Shown here: in pieces, positions 16,911 to 26,675 of the stretch | Numbering within the stretch: the stretch's first letter is position 1 | Layout of the letters: each line of letters begins with the position of its first letter | DNA from: Prevotella sp. MGM1 | Lineage (GTDB): Bacteria; Bacteroidota; Bacteroidia; Bacteroidales; Bacteroidaceae | Direction: 5' to 3' | Length of the DNA: 43,147 bases | Assembly: GCF_002933775.1 (NCBI RefSeq) | Contig: NZ_BEWV01000099.1 | Location: 1 to 43,147, forward strand | Made by a program: the position numbers and the translations under genes | Notes under the pieces: generated by a model | Told to the model about the DNA's origin: nothing | Seen by the model: the letters and a program-made list of their open reading frames with translations, nothing else | Databases searched by the model: none

Positions 16911-18476
16911 ATGGCAATAAAGAAAAGACCGGTGTCTCCGCGCCAGAAGATGATAAACCTTATGTATGTCGTCTTGATGGCAATGCTTGCGCTGAACGTG
17001 TCGACGGAAGTGCTCAACGGCTTCTCCATAGTGGAAGACAGCCTCAACCGCACCACCGCCAACTCGTCGAAGGAGAATCAGGTCGTATATGATGACTTCG
17101 AGGCGCAGATGAAGGCGAACCCCGCCAAGGTGAAGGCGTGGTTTGACAAGGCGCGTGAGGTGAAGCGCATGAGCGACTCGTTGTATAACTTTGCCGACGA
17201 ACTGAAAGCCGCCATCGTGGCCGAGGCCGACGGAAAGAACTTTGACGTGAGGAACATCAGGAACAAAGAGAATCTCGAGGCGGCCAATCAGGTGATGCTG
17301 TCGCCTGGGCGTGGACGTGGAGCCGAACTTTACAAAGCTGTCAATTCGTTCAGGAACAGAATCGTGAAGATGATTACCGACCCTGCCAGACGTGCGGCAA
17401 TAAACGACAATCTGGCTACGGTAATACCGAAAAACGCCACTGCAATGGGGAAGAACTGGCAGGAATACATGTTCGAGGATATGCCCGTGGCAGCGGCGGT
17501 GACGCTGCTTTCCAAGTTGCAGAGCGACATACGGTATGCCGAGGGTGAGGTACTTCACACGCTCGTGGCTAATATCGACGTGAAGGATATACGCGTTAAC
17601 TCTCTTAATGCCTTTGTCATACCCAATTCGCAGACTATCGTGCGGGGAGACAAGTTCTCGGCGCAGATTGTAATGGCGGCGGTGGATACCACGCAGGTAC
17701 CTGATATATACATAGGAAACAGGAAAGTAGACCTGAGCGGCGGATTGTATGAGACGGTATGCAGCCGCACCGGTGACTTCACGCTTGCCGGATATATGGA
17801 GGTTGTCAACGGCGGCGGTGAGCGGATAAGGCGTGATTTCAGCCAGAAATATACCGTAGTGGATCCGAGCGCCACGGTGTCGGCCGACCTTATGAACGTG
17901 CTCTATGCCGGATACAGCAACCCGATAAGCATCAGCGTTCCAGGCGTACCGCTCAGCAAGGTCACGGCCTCGATAAGCGGAGGGACACTCACACCGGTAG
18001 GACCGGGCAGGTACATAGCACGCCCTTCGGCGGTGGGCAAGGATGTGACGATAACGGTAATGTCTACCAATACGGGACGCGCCCAGCAGATGGGACAGTA
18101 TACTTTCCGTGTGCGTAAGTTGCCCGACCCGACAGCATATATAGCCATGGCCGATGAACACGGCAACCCGACACGGTATAAGGGCGGCGCGCTAAGTAAG
18201 GCGTCGTTGCTCGGTGCTGCGGGAATAGGAGCCGCAATAGACGACGGAATACTTGACATCGGTTTCAAGGTTCTCGGTTTTGAGACGGTATTCTTCGACA
18301 ATATGGGTAATGCTGTGCCGATGGTGAGCGAAGGAGACCGGTTCTCCGCACGGCAAAAGGATACATTCCGCAAACTGACCCGCAACCGGCGCTTTTACAT
18401 ATCGCGCGTAACAGCAGTGGGACCGGATGGAATACAGCGTAAGTTGCAGGCTTCGATGGAAGTGATAGTGAAGTGA
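16911..18476 (+). CDS. gldM: GldM, type IX secretion motor subunit
   Basis: A 521-residue protein with the conserved opening KRPVSPRQKMINLMYVVLMA, in which residues about 14-31 form the single transmembrane helix that sits inside the GldL pentamer. A large periplasmic part of stacked beta domains follows (for example ISVPGVPLSKVTASISGG and FRVRKLPDPTAYIA). It transmits motor rotation to the GldK/GldN ring. The length agrees with the family. The stop at 18474-18476 is 29 bases before the gldN start. Confidence 0.95.
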   Translation: MAIKKRPVSPRQKMINLMYVVLMAMLALNVSTEVLNGFSIVEDSLNRTTANSSKENQVVYDDFEAQMKANPAKVKAWFDKAREVKRMSDSLYNFADELKAAIVAEADGKNFDVRNIRNKENLEAANQVMLSPGRGRGAELYKAVNSFRNRIVKMITDPARRAAINDNLATVIPKNATAMGKNWQEYMFEDMPVAAAVTLLSKLQSDIRYAEGEVLHTLVANIDVKDIRVNSLNAFVIPNSQTIVRGDKFSAQIVMAAVDTTQVPDIYIGNRKVDLSGGLYETVCSRTGDFTLAGYMEVVNGGGERIRRDFSQKYTVVDPSATVSADLMNVLYAGYSNPISISVPGVPLSKVTASISGGTLTPVGPGRYIARPSAVGKDVTITVMSTNTGRAQQMGQYTFRVRKLPDPTAYIAMADEHGNPTRYKGGALSKASLLGAAGIGAAIDDGILDIGFKVLGFETVFFDNMGNAVPMVSEGDRFSARQKDTFRKLTRNRRFYISRVTAVGPDGIQRKLQASMEVIVK

Positions 18477-18505
18477 TATTGAAAACAAAAAGAATTTATA
18501 TATAT

Positions 18506-19558
18506 ATGAAAAGACTATTGTTCATATTTGCCATAACGCTTGCGGTTGTGTCAGCTGCGGCACAGCCCAAGGCTCGCCGTAATGCCGAGAAGCAGGCTGC
18601 CGCAGCCCGTCAGGGTGCACCGCAGTTGTCGCAGCGTGCGCAACTGATGTTTCCAACGGCGATAGACATGCCTGAGGATGTGGTGTGGCGCCGTGACATA
18701 TATCGGGAGATAGATCTCAACAAGGATGCCAATGCGGGTCTTTACTATCCCGTGGAGCCGATAGACAAGCAGTTGAACCTGTTCACATTCGTGTTCAAAC
18801 TTGCCCTTAACGGATATATTCCTGTATACGAGTACAGGCTCGACGGCAGCGAGGTGTTCAGTGATGCGGCCAAGGTGAAGATAAAGACAGTGCTCGACAA
18901 CTATCATATATTCTATGAGGAGAAAGACGGTAAGTTGCGGGTGGATAACAGTGATATACCTTCGGCCGAAGTAAAACTGTATTACCTGAAAGAAAGCGCA
19001 TATTATGATCAGGCCAACTCGACTTTCCATCGCAAGGTGTTGGCTTTCTGTCCGGTGATGATGCGTGAAGACGATTTCGGCGGAGAGGCATCCAAATATC
19101 CGTTGTTCTGGGTTAAGTACAGTGACGTGGAACCTTTTCTCACAAGGCAGACCGTGATGACGAGCAATCTGAACAACGCCGCCACCATGACGATGGCCGA
19201 CTTCTTCACGCTTACCAAGTATGAGGGCAAGATATACAAGACCAACAACATGCTCGGCCGCACGCTCGCGCAGTATTGCACCACAGACTCGGCGATGGCG
19301 AAAGAGCAGCGTAAGATAGAGGGGGAACTGACCTCGTTTGAGAAAAATATCTTCGGGGATCAGGCAAAGAAAGATTCTCTCGACAGCATAGCCAACCTCG
19401 ACCCCAAAGCGGCCGCCAAAGCACGGAAGGTATCGCGCCGCAGCGGTTCGAAATCGGAAACGGAGAAAACGACGAAAGTACGCCGTCGCAGCTCATCGCC
19501 ACGGTCGTCGGGCGGCTCTTCGGCAGCCCGTGTTACCGTCCGCCGCCAGAGACATTGA
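18506..19558 (+). CDS. gldN: GldN, type IX secretion ring protein
   Basis: A 350-residue periplasmic protein with a signal peptide ending near residue 19 (VSAAAQ). The family core DVVWRRDIYREIDLNKDAN and the strands SEVKLYYLKESAYYD-like and RKVLAFCPVMMREDDFGG match GldN/PorN, which assembles with GldK into rings. The last 45 residues are a basic Ser/Arg/Lys-rich tail (SRRSGSKSETEKTTKVRRR and beyond) of low complexity that is not needed for the family fold. The frame is open from 18473, but the Met at 18506 begins the signal peptide. It is the last gene of the core operon. Confidence 0.94.
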   Translation: MKRLLFIFAITLAVVSAAAQPKARRNAEKQAAAARQGAPQLSQRAQLMFPTAIDMPEDVVWRRDIYREIDLNKDANAGLYYPVEPIDKQLNLFTFVFKLALNGYIPVYEYRLDGSEVFSDAAKVKIKTVLDNYHIFYEEKDGKLRVDNSDIPSAEVKLYYLKESAYYDQANSTFHRKVLAFCPVMMREDDFGGEASKYPLFWVKYSDVEPFLTRQTVMTSNLNNAATMTMADFFTLTKYEGKIYKTNNMLGRTLAQYCTTDSAMAKEQRKIEGELTSFEKNIFGDQAKKDSLDSIANLDPKAAAKARKVSRRSGSKSETEKTTKVRRRSSSPRSSGGSSAARVTVRRQRH

Positions 19559-19665
19559 AAAGTCTGTATGGTGCGGTAATGAACATCAGACCGTCAATAA
19601 GTGCGTAAAAATATATCATCCAATACATATAAACTATTGTAGCATAACATTTAAACCGTTATTAT

Positions 19666-20277
19666 ATGAAAAAGATTTTTACTATTATGGCTCTTGCCGC
19701 AGCCTTGGTTTCAGCGGCTCCCGCTAAGGCACAGATTAAGTTGGGACTCAAAGGTGGTCTTAATGTGACAAGCATGAGTTTTGACAAAGAAGTTTTTAAT
19801 GGCTCAAATCAAACGGGATTTTTCGTAGGTCCTACCGTGAAAGTTACTCTTCCGCTCGTAGGTCTCGGTCTTGACGCCGCCGCACTCTATGATCAGCGTG
19901 ATATTGAATCGAAAGATGAAGACGGAGCAGAGACAATATCCCAGAAGAACATCAACATTCCTATCAACCTGCGTTACGGCATAGGCCTGGGAAGTATGGC
20001 AAGTATTTATTTCGCTGCCGGTCCTCAGTTCGGTTTCAATGTGGGCCAGAAGAACTTCTTTGATGGCGATTTTGAGATGAAGAAGTCAAACCTGAGCGTC
20101 AATCTTGGCGCAGGCGTTTCACTCGTCAACCATGTTGAGATTGGATTTACATATAACATCGCATGCGGTAAAACGGGTGAGTTCAATATTGGGGAATCTG
20201 TCGGTAATCAGGTCTTTCATCGTACTAAGAGCGCTCGCATGAACGCATGGCAGATTTCAGCTGCTTACTATTTCTGA
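19666..20277 (+). CDS. Outer-membrane beta-barrel (PorT-like/OMP_b-brl) protein
   Basis: A 203-residue protein with a clear signal peptide (ALAAALVSAAPAKAQ, cleavage near 23). The mature part opens IKLGLKGGLNVTSMSF and continues with alternating strands (FFVGPTVKVTLPLVGLGLD, MASIYFAAGPQFGFNVG) to a C-terminal SAAYYF, as in eight-stranded outer-membrane barrels. It belongs to the general outer-membrane beta-barrel family; a specific function cannot be assigned. It lies 107 bases after gldN without a recognisable promoter of its own, and a terminator closes it. Confidence 0.8.
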   Translation: MKKIFTIMALAAALVSAAPAKAQIKLGLKGGLNVTSMSFDKEVFNGSNQTGFFVGPTVKVTLPLVGLGLDAAALYDQRDIESKDEDGAETISQKNINIPINLRYGIGLGSMASIYFAAGPQFGFNVGQKNFFDGDFEMKKSNLSVNLGAGVSLVNHVEIGFTYNIACGKTGEFNIGESVGNQVFHRTKSARMNAWQISAAYYF

Positions 20278-20302
20278 AATCAATAGCTTTTAAATACCAT
20301 AA

Positions 20303-20337
20303 TGAAAGGCGCAACCCGTGAGGGCTGCGCCTTTTGC
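20303..20337. terminator. Bidirectional intrinsic terminator
   Basis: AAAGGCGCA (20305-20313) pairs with TGCGCCTTT (20326-20334) and extends by a C-G pair. A T-run follows in the plus direction and a shorter one in the minus direction. It separates the convergent barrel gene (+) and the TPR gene (-). Confidence 0.8.
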
Positions 20338-20365
20338 TTGATGTCGTGGTACGTAGTATCGTTTA

Positions 20366-21847
20366 TTATTTTAATATGGTGACGGCTTTTCGGGCATTCT
20401 CGTCATTAGGATCTATGTCCAGGACTTTTTGGAAATAGGCTTTCGACATCTTTATATCCGACTTTTTCTTTCTTAGATAGTAGTTTGCCATATAGTTGTA
20501 CGCAGTAACCAGACGTGCGTTGTCTGTTGTGTTCCGCTCTGCTTTAGCCAGCATCACGCTTATTAACTGTTCCGCAATCGGCCCGGCCAGTCCGGCATCA
20601 AAATCTCCTTGTTCAATCTTTGAGTTTATTACCAGTCTGTTAATCAAGGCAAAATCAATGTTGTTTGGGAACTTATCGGCCATCTCTTTATATATGGCAT
20701 CGGCTTCTTTATATGCTTGCAGTTTCTCTTCACCGTTAAGCTCTTTCGATTGCTCTAAATACATTCCGGCATATTCGCTGAGATCATAGGCGGTTATAGT
20801 TCCGAGTTCGCCTTTCTTTTGCATATATGACTCGTATTCTCTCTTCGCGCTTGCCCAGTCTCCCATATCCTTCCGGCATTGTGCGATAAGCAGATATACC
20901 GGCAGTTTCTTTTCGTCGCTTATCGAATCGTTGCCGGTCAGTTGCCTTGAAACGGATATGGCCTTATCGTACTTTTGGGTATTCCGGTAGGCTCTCGCCA
21001 AATTCCAATAATCATCGAGTGATATTTTCGTGCTGTCCGATTTTAATAATGCTTCTCCGAATAATACTACGTCACTCCATCTTTGCAAGTTGAAATTTGC
21101 CATCATTGCCAGTCTGTTGAAACTTCCGTTCACTGGATGATATTTCTTAATACCGAACTTGGCAACCTCGATGGCTTTGACATAGTCTTTGCTGTTGGCA
21201 TATAGCATGATACCGAATGATTCCAATTTCGCCTTTGGAATATAATCAAGATTGCACTTGCCGTAAAACTCAATACTCTTTCCGTATGCTTCCTTTTGTT
21301 CTTCGCTGTCGGCTTCCATATTGTCGCCGATTCTTTCATACATCTTTGCCAGTTCGAGGTTTACCGGATAATCAGGGTTATGCGTCAGCAACTCTTCTAT
21401 TTTCCTTTGCGATTTGGCTGGATCTTTCATGCTTATGAGTTTGGCGTATGCCAGATAGCATTCGGGAGCGGCAGGATCAGTATGGATTCCCCGCTCATAC
21501 CATCCGATGGCTTTGGCGGTGTCTTTTGCCGATTCCTCTATTTCACCGCCAAGCAGATATGCCGGTGAATATTTGCTGTTTATGGATAATGCGATATTCA
21601 GATACCTGTGTGCCATTGCCGTGTCGCGCTGGTTGTATAGATATGCGTCTGCAATTCCCACCGCAACCTCGGGGTTTTTCTTGAATTTATCACATAGCTC
21701 ATCCATGATGGGTGCCGTATATTTGGGTGCATACTTCTTGATAACGGCTCTTGCGGCGCCGACTGTCGCCTTGGCGCTTGACTGCGCCAAGGCTGTTGAA
21801 CAGCATGTTATCGCCATTGCGGTGCAGATTAATACATTATTTCTCAT
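20366..21847 (-). CDS. Exported TPR-repeat protein of fimbrial locus 2
   Basis: A 493-residue protein with a signal peptide ending near residue 22 (CCSTALAQ) followed entirely by tetratricopeptide-like helix pairs. Examples are VAVGIADAYLYNQRDTAMAHR, AYLLGGEIEESAKDTAKAIG and, last, YNYMANYYLRKKKSDIKMSK. It should act as a periplasmic protein-interaction scaffold. The start codon overlaps the stop of the preceding barrel gene (ATGA at 21844-21847), so the two are translationally coupled. It is the last gene of the minus-strand fimbrial cluster. No described fimbrial component matches it in my knowledge. Confidence 0.82.
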   Translation of the reverse strand: MRNNVLICTAMAITCCSTALAQSSAKATVGAARAVIKKYAPKYTAPIMDELCDKFKKNPEVAVGIADAYLYNQRDTAMAHRYLNIALSINSKYSPAYLLGGEIEESAKDTAKAIGWYERGIHTDPAAPECYLAYAKLISMKDPAKSQRKIEELLTHNPDYPVNLELAKMYERIGDNMEADSEEQKEAYGKSIEFYGKCNLDYIPKAKLESFGIMLYANSKDYVKAIEVAKFGIKKYHPVNGSFNRLAMMANFNLQRWSDVVLFGEALLKSDSTKISLDDYWNLARAYRNTQKYDKAISVSRQLTGNDSISDEKKLPVYLLIAQCRKDMGDWASAKREYESYMQKKGELGTITAYDLSEYAGMYLEQSKELNGEEKLQAYKEADAIYKEMADKFPNNIDFALINRLVINSKIEQGDFDAGLAGPIAEQLISVMLAKAERNTTDNARLVTAYNYMANYYLRKKKSDIKMSKAYFQKVLDIDPNDENARKAVTILK

Positions 21848-23964
21848 CTGTACATTTGTTTTGTTACGTGTGTGTTGAAGCTGTATCTTACGCCAATGTT
21901 GATGCTTTCAATGATCCTGCCTTTTTGAAAATCGATCGTTTTCATGTCGGTAGTGCCGAGCATGTAGATTACAGGCTTTGCCACAAGGGCTATTTTGTTG
22001 TTTAGCTGATAGTGAAGCTGCAGGCCGGCATGTGCGCCTATGCCGAGTTTCGTTTTCGGATTTTCGGCTATTTCAATGACGTGTCCTTTTCTTACCGGTT
22101 GTGTGCCGTCGAGTGACGATGAGTGACTGAGTGTGAATATTGCGGTAGGGCCTGCGATGATGTTGACTCCGAATTTATTGCTGCTGCTGAATCCGACGAA
22201 CAGGCTTCCGAGGTCGATACCGTATCCGACGGACAGCAGTCCGAGCGAATACTCATGTCCCAACAGCCCGTTTGCCGATATGCGTGTCTTTTCCGGTTCT
22301 TCGGCCATCATGTTCAGGTCGTAATACTTGCCGAGTGTTCTACCTGATATGGTGAGATATTCGAATGATGCGTTCAACGATGAAATGGTGTTGAAGTTGT
22401 ATTCTCCGAAAATCATGGCGTTCCATGGTATGGAAGAGGCACCGTCGAGGTTCGTTTTGGTATGTGTGATGTTGAAACCTCCCGCCACACCGACACTCAG
22501 ACGGTTTTTCATGGTGACGGCTTTTTGCTCGTCACGACCGGTCTGCCTTCTGAATGCCTTGCCGCATGTAAGTACTGTGAGGCCGACATTGACGTTGAGA
22601 CCGTCGTCGCTGAAGCTCTTGTTCCACTTCACATTGCTGTAAGGGATGTTGTAAACGTAATGTGTATATCGTGGCTCGACAAACAATTGCAGGCCGTTGC
22701 CGAGTTTTTTCCACAGATGTATGCCTGCGGTATATGCCTCGCTGTTGCAATTCAGTCTCTCTGCCTGGTATTTGACCATACGGCCGTACATGCCACCGGC
22801 TACGAGATATGCGCCCATGTCGCTGTCCCAATCGAAGTCTTTGAGGAAACCGAGCGGGTTGAACATAGCCTCGGCACGTACACCGGCATAGACATTGCTC
22901 AGGTTTTGGGTATATATATTGTCATCGGTGCCAAGTTTGACAGGCTCTTGGTTCCAACGTGTGGAAGAAAGTTCTCCGGTCAGCCGCAGGCCTACGACCG
23001 GTGAAAACCATTTGCCCACGCCCACGGCAATGTTGCTGCCCAAGGTCTGCCCGATGCCGAGAGTTGGGGAGCTTATCATGGATATGCCCGTGGAGAACTC
23101 GGCAATCCAAGGCACACGCCACGATGCGGGTTCCAAGTTTTCGGACAATATGATGTCATCGGGAACTTTACTCATGTATCTCAGGCGGGCTTGTGCCGAC
23201 AGGTTGTTGTGCAGGTAGTAAACGTAGCTTATATTGGCTCCGTAGAACATGTCGGTCTTGCGCCAGTTCCTGTTTGTGTTCAAGTCCATCTTGTCTGTCG
23301 AAAAGCCGAAGTAAGGTTCGAAGTTGATATATCCCTGCGGGCCGGTGAAAAATTTAACCTGCATGCCGAGATGAACCTCGGCCGACATGCCGCTGCGTAT
23401 ATCCTTGCCGAGTCGTGAATGATGCACGCCCACCCCCACGAGTGTGGAGAAGTCGGCAAGGCGTGTAGGGTCATATCCTGTGAAATAAGAAGAAAGCGAG
23501 AATAGGTGGTCGACCGTCGCTCCTAACCGATTGAAGGATATATCGCGGTCTTGCTGGTATCCGAATGAGTTTTGAAGGATGACTCGCACCGAGTGATACT
23601 CGGTGAACTCTTTGCCGGCACCGAGCTGGATGGTTGTCAGTGTGTTGAAGCGATAACCTTTTTCGGGAGCGACCATCTGCGTGGTTCCAAGTCCGAAAAG
23701 GATATAAAGATGATCGTTGAGTCTTTTCGTGAATTGGTCTCCATGGCCGTGATACCGCTTGTCGAGCACGTATCTCAGTGCGTTGAAGTTGTTGGCGGTG
23801 TTCAGGCGGCTTTTGCCGACGGTATCGTTGTCGCTCTCTTCAATGTCATCGAGTGCGATGGTGTCGTTGCCAAGTTCCGTCATAGCCGGTTGCATAGTGC
23901 TTGCTTGCGCTCCGATGGCTATGCCGATGAGTGACAGCAGTAATGTTGCGGCCTTACTTTTCAT
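21844..23964 (-). CDS. 706-residue outer-membrane protein with two barrel-like halves
   Basis: The signal peptide is MKSKAATLLLSLIGIAIGAQA. Residues about 75-480 and about 495-706 each look like an outer-membrane barrel: amphipathic strands with aromatic girdles (LNDHLYILFGLGTTQMV, GYINFEPYFGFSTDK; then NRLSVGVAGGFNITHTK and INIGVRYSF at the end). Tandem barrels of this length are not a family I can name. The frame is open further upstream, but that sequence overlaps the preceding gene in another phase; starts at 23988 or 23964 are possible and I choose 23964 by the signal peptide. It overlaps the 904-residue gene by 11 bases and the TPR gene by 4. Confidence 0.75.
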   Translation of the reverse strand: MKSKAATLLLSLIGIAIGAQASTMQPAMTELGNDTIALDDIEESDNDTVGKSRLNTANNFNALRYVLDKRYHGHGDQFTKRLNDHLYILFGLGTTQMVAPEKGYRFNTLTTIQLGAGKEFTEYHSVRVILQNSFGYQQDRDISFNRLGATVDHLFSLSSYFTGYDPTRLADFSTLVGVGVHHSRLGKDIRSGMSAEVHLGMQVKFFTGPQGYINFEPYFGFSTDKMDLNTNRNWRKTDMFYGANISYVYYLHNNLSAQARLRYMSKVPDDIILSENLEPASWRVPWIAEFSTGISMISSPTLGIGQTLGSNIAVGVGKWFSPVVGLRLTGELSSTRWNQEPVKLGTDDNIYTQNLSNVYAGVRAEAMFNPLGFLKDFDWDSDMGAYLVAGGMYGRMVKYQAERLNCNSEAYTAGIHLWKKLGNGLQLFVEPRYTHYVYNIPYSNVKWNKSFSDDGLNVNVGLTVLTCGKAFRRQTGRDEQKAVTMKNRLSVGVAGGFNITHTKTNLDGASSIPWNAMIFGEYNFNTISSLNASFEYLTISGRTLGKYYDLNMMAEEPEKTRISANGLLGHEYSLGLLSVGYGIDLGSLFVGFSSSNKFGVNIIAGPTAIFTLSHSSSLDGTQPVRKGHVIEIAENPKTKLGIGAHAGLQLHYQLNNKIALVAKPVIYMLGTTDMKTIDFQKGRIIESINIGVRYSFNTHVTKQMYR

Positions 23965-26668
23965 TGGTGTTTGTTTCTTTTTCTTCATTTGTTTCCGGTT
24001 CGGTCTCCGTGCCGTTGTCATTTTCGTCTTTTGTGGTTTCGGGCTTTTCGCCTTTGCCGGTCGTCTGCCGTCCTGACTGTTCGTCGGTTTCACGTTGTTC
24101 CATGAGCAGCTTGAACAGTTTGCGATATGCCGGTATGTTCTTTTTCTTGTATTTGTAAATTTTTCGTGTTTCGTCGGGTACGTTACCTTCATTGAAATAG
24201 TAACGCTTGTATTTCGGCTCGATATCGAACGAGTGTTGGAAGTAAGCGAGATAGTGGGGTATGCTGTCCAATTTGATGCCGTCGTCCTCAACTTGTTGTT
24301 TCGGATTTCTGAGCGCTTCCGCTTCCTCTGGGTGTTCCTTGACATACAGATTATACTCGGCATATTTTTTCGGGTCGGTAATCATCAGGATTGACAGCTC
24401 GTCTTCCGACATTAGCCTGAAACCGTTACCAAGGTCATCACCTGTCGTATCATCATGTCTTATTTTCGGCTCTTTGCCTGCTTCCTTGCTCCAGATGATT
24501 CCTTTAAGATACCATTTCTTCGGATTGTTGTCGTCCATTTTGTCTATTATAGGCTCTACATCCTTGCGGGTCTTGCCGAGGCTCTCATGCAGTTCGGAGA
24601 AAAGTATGGCGCGGTTGTCTTTGTTTGTATTCAGCACCATATTGAATGCCTGTTCGAATTTTGCCGCATCATTTCCGTCGAGTTGGCCGCCGATGCCGAG
24701 AAATATGTTACGCACGAAAAAGAGTACTTGTGACAACTGTGCGCTTTTCACTGTCTTTGAACCTACAAAATCGATAAGCGTCTCGGCTGTGTCGAGTTTC
24801 AGTTCCTGAAAATACTGTATGGCCTGGTTTATGAGTATTTCGTGACGGTTGATGACAGAAGAAGTATAGGCGTCGATATGTCTTTCTTTGTCGACGGCCT
24901 GCACTTTCCAATCGATAAACGGGCGTAGCACTTCAAGGTCGGGCATTCCGCGGCGTATGTTGAGCAATGCCATCTTGTTGGCTATATATGGCGACATCTT
25001 CAAAACCTCGTATCCGTCTTGTCTCACCATGTGGCGATAAGCGATCATCGTGAGCGTGTCGACCTCTGCGCTGTCGGTTATTTCGTTGAAAAGATTATAG
25101 AAATCACCGTCTGACAAGTCGTCTTTCGCTCCGCTGATGAAATCTTTTTTATGAGTGTAATATGTCTCGACGGCTTCTTCGGGAGTAAGAACACGTTTGT
25201 CTATATACTGGTAGCTGCATTTCATGTTACGCATTGAGGCCAGTATCGGTTCTATATCGCTTTCATAGAAAGGTAGGTTTTTGATTTGCGGATAAGCCAT
25301 GTTGGGGTCGGGCTGTCCTGATATGAGATTGTTGAGCATTGATGCTTTAGTGGTGTCTCGGGCCGCAAGCTGCGTAACAACGTTTTCCCAAGTGAAAATT
25401 TTTGTCTCAGTGCTTACGGATGCATCTTGTCCGCGTACTGCTCTTCTCAATATTCCGGCAGCGAAATTGGTACGTTCGCGGGCTAAGGCGGCGTTTCGTT
25501 CTCTGCTGCCTTCGGGTGACGATGAACCTGTTACCTTAACGCTGAATAACAGATTGCCGTATGATTTCAACTCGCGTCCCATCTTTCCGAACTCTTCCAT
25601 ATTGGCCGAATCAGGTGTCAGTTCACTCTTTCCCGTGACAAATTTTATATTAAGTGTTCTCGTCACGTCGTGGGCGCGTTGCTCGGCATTCTCTTTAAAA
25701 TCTTCGGTGAGCGGAATATCTTCGGCTGCCATGGTGAAATCGAGAAATTTCAATGGCCTGAACGAAAGGCATGAGCCTGTTCCCTCGCCGCCGTTGTTAT
25801 AGAAGACATGGTGGTAGTCTTCGAGGATAGCGTAATATACGCCTTTGTATGTCTTGTCTTTGTCGGGCTTGCGGAATACAACCTGTGTGTCTATCCGGAG
25901 GTATTGCCCGTTGAGCACGGGACTTGGATTATAGTACTGTGCGAGCGAGTCGTTTTCATCGTAATCGAAAGCCATGCGTTTGTCTTGCAGTTCGTGGTAT
26001 TTGGCTCCCTCATATACAAGCGGCGTGAGATAGCTCACGGTATCTTCCGTCTGGCAGTCGATCGCCATGGGCTGTATGATAAGGCGCGAATTATCGCCCG
26101 CCCAGCCTTCGGGCAATTCGAGATTGACGTTGAGTGACACCTCAAAACCATTGTCTTGTCCGGGGACTTTCTTTATTCTCGGGCCTGTAAACTTGTTCTT
26201 GCCTCTTACCTCAACGTCGCGTAGAGATTTTTCGTCTTTCATCTCTATTTGATATTCGGTTTTTCCTTTCTCCACGTTGACGATATCCAGTAGGTGTATG
26301 ACATTGTCTGTATAGTGGACGAGAATGGCCTGGCCTTCAAATGCCTCGAACTTAAACTGTCCGTTGGGCCTTGATTTGCTCCATGTGATGCCCAATTTGG
26401 TTATGGCGTTGTTCCATTCGTTTCCAGTGGCATCGGGTTGTTCCTCAGCCGTGGCGGCTGTCTTCAATATGTTACGCGCGTTTTCGGCCTGTCTTTTGTT
26501 TTTGTAGATATGGAAAGAAACAGTCTCGTGTTTCTTGTCGTTGGATTTTATTATTGTTGTCCGGCATGTGCCTATTACCACGTTTTGTGCATTGGCCGTG
26601 ATGCCGAATGGCATCAACAGGCCTATTAGCACAAATCTGATATTATATATTGCTTGTGTTAGTTGCAT
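23954..26668 (-). CDS. 904-residue OmpA-like/helical-repeat protein of fimbrial locus 2
   Basis: The product has a signal peptide ending near residue 28 (GITANAQ). Residues about 30-160 look like a carboxypeptidase-regulatory-like beta domain (FKFEAFEGQAILVHY). Residues 160-320 are beta-rich. Residues about 339-410 are an OmpA-like domain (LNIKFVTGKSELTPDS, then VTGSSSPEGSRERNAALARER). Helical repeats follow to about 860, then a Glu/Thr/Asn-rich 45-residue tail. It parallels the DUF3868/OmpA protein of locus 1 in architecture but is twice as long. It starts 7 bases after the DUF3575 gene. I know no characterised homologue. Confidence 0.78.
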   Translation of the reverse strand: MQLTQAIYNIRFVLIGLLMPFGITANAQNVVIGTCRTTIIKSNDKKHETVSFHIYKNKRQAENARNILKTAATAEEQPDATGNEWNNAITKLGITWSKSRPNGQFKFEAFEGQAILVHYTDNVIHLLDIVNVEKGKTEYQIEMKDEKSLRDVEVRGKNKFTGPRIKKVPGQDNGFEVSLNVNLELPEGWAGDNSRLIIQPMAIDCQTEDTVSYLTPLVYEGAKYHELQDKRMAFDYDENDSLAQYYNPSPVLNGQYLRIDTQVVFRKPDKDKTYKGVYYAILEDYHHVFYNNGGEGTGSCLSFRPLKFLDFTMAAEDIPLTEDFKENAEQRAHDVTRTLNIKFVTGKSELTPDSANMEEFGKMGRELKSYGNLLFSVKVTGSSSPEGSRERNAALARERTNFAAGILRRAVRGQDASVSTETKIFTWENVVTQLAARDTTKASMLNNLISGQPDPNMAYPQIKNLPFYESDIEPILASMRNMKCSYQYIDKRVLTPEEAVETYYTHKKDFISGAKDDLSDGDFYNLFNEITDSAEVDTLTMIAYRHMVRQDGYEVLKMSPYIANKMALLNIRRGMPDLEVLRPFIDWKVQAVDKERHIDAYTSSVINRHEILINQAIQYFQELKLDTAETLIDFVGSKTVKSAQLSQVLFFVRNIFLGIGGQLDGNDAAKFEQAFNMVLNTNKDNRAILFSELHESLGKTRKDVEPIIDKMDDNNPKKWYLKGIIWSKEAGKEPKIRHDDTTGDDLGNGFRLMSEDELSILMITDPKKYAEYNLYVKEHPEEAEALRNPKQQVEDDGIKLDSIPHYLAYFQHSFDIEPKYKRYYFNEGNVPDETRKIYKYKKKNIPAYRKLFKLLMEQRETDEQSGRQTTGKGEKPETTKDENDNGTETEPETNEEKETNTNEK

Positions 26669-26675
26669 GGAGATA

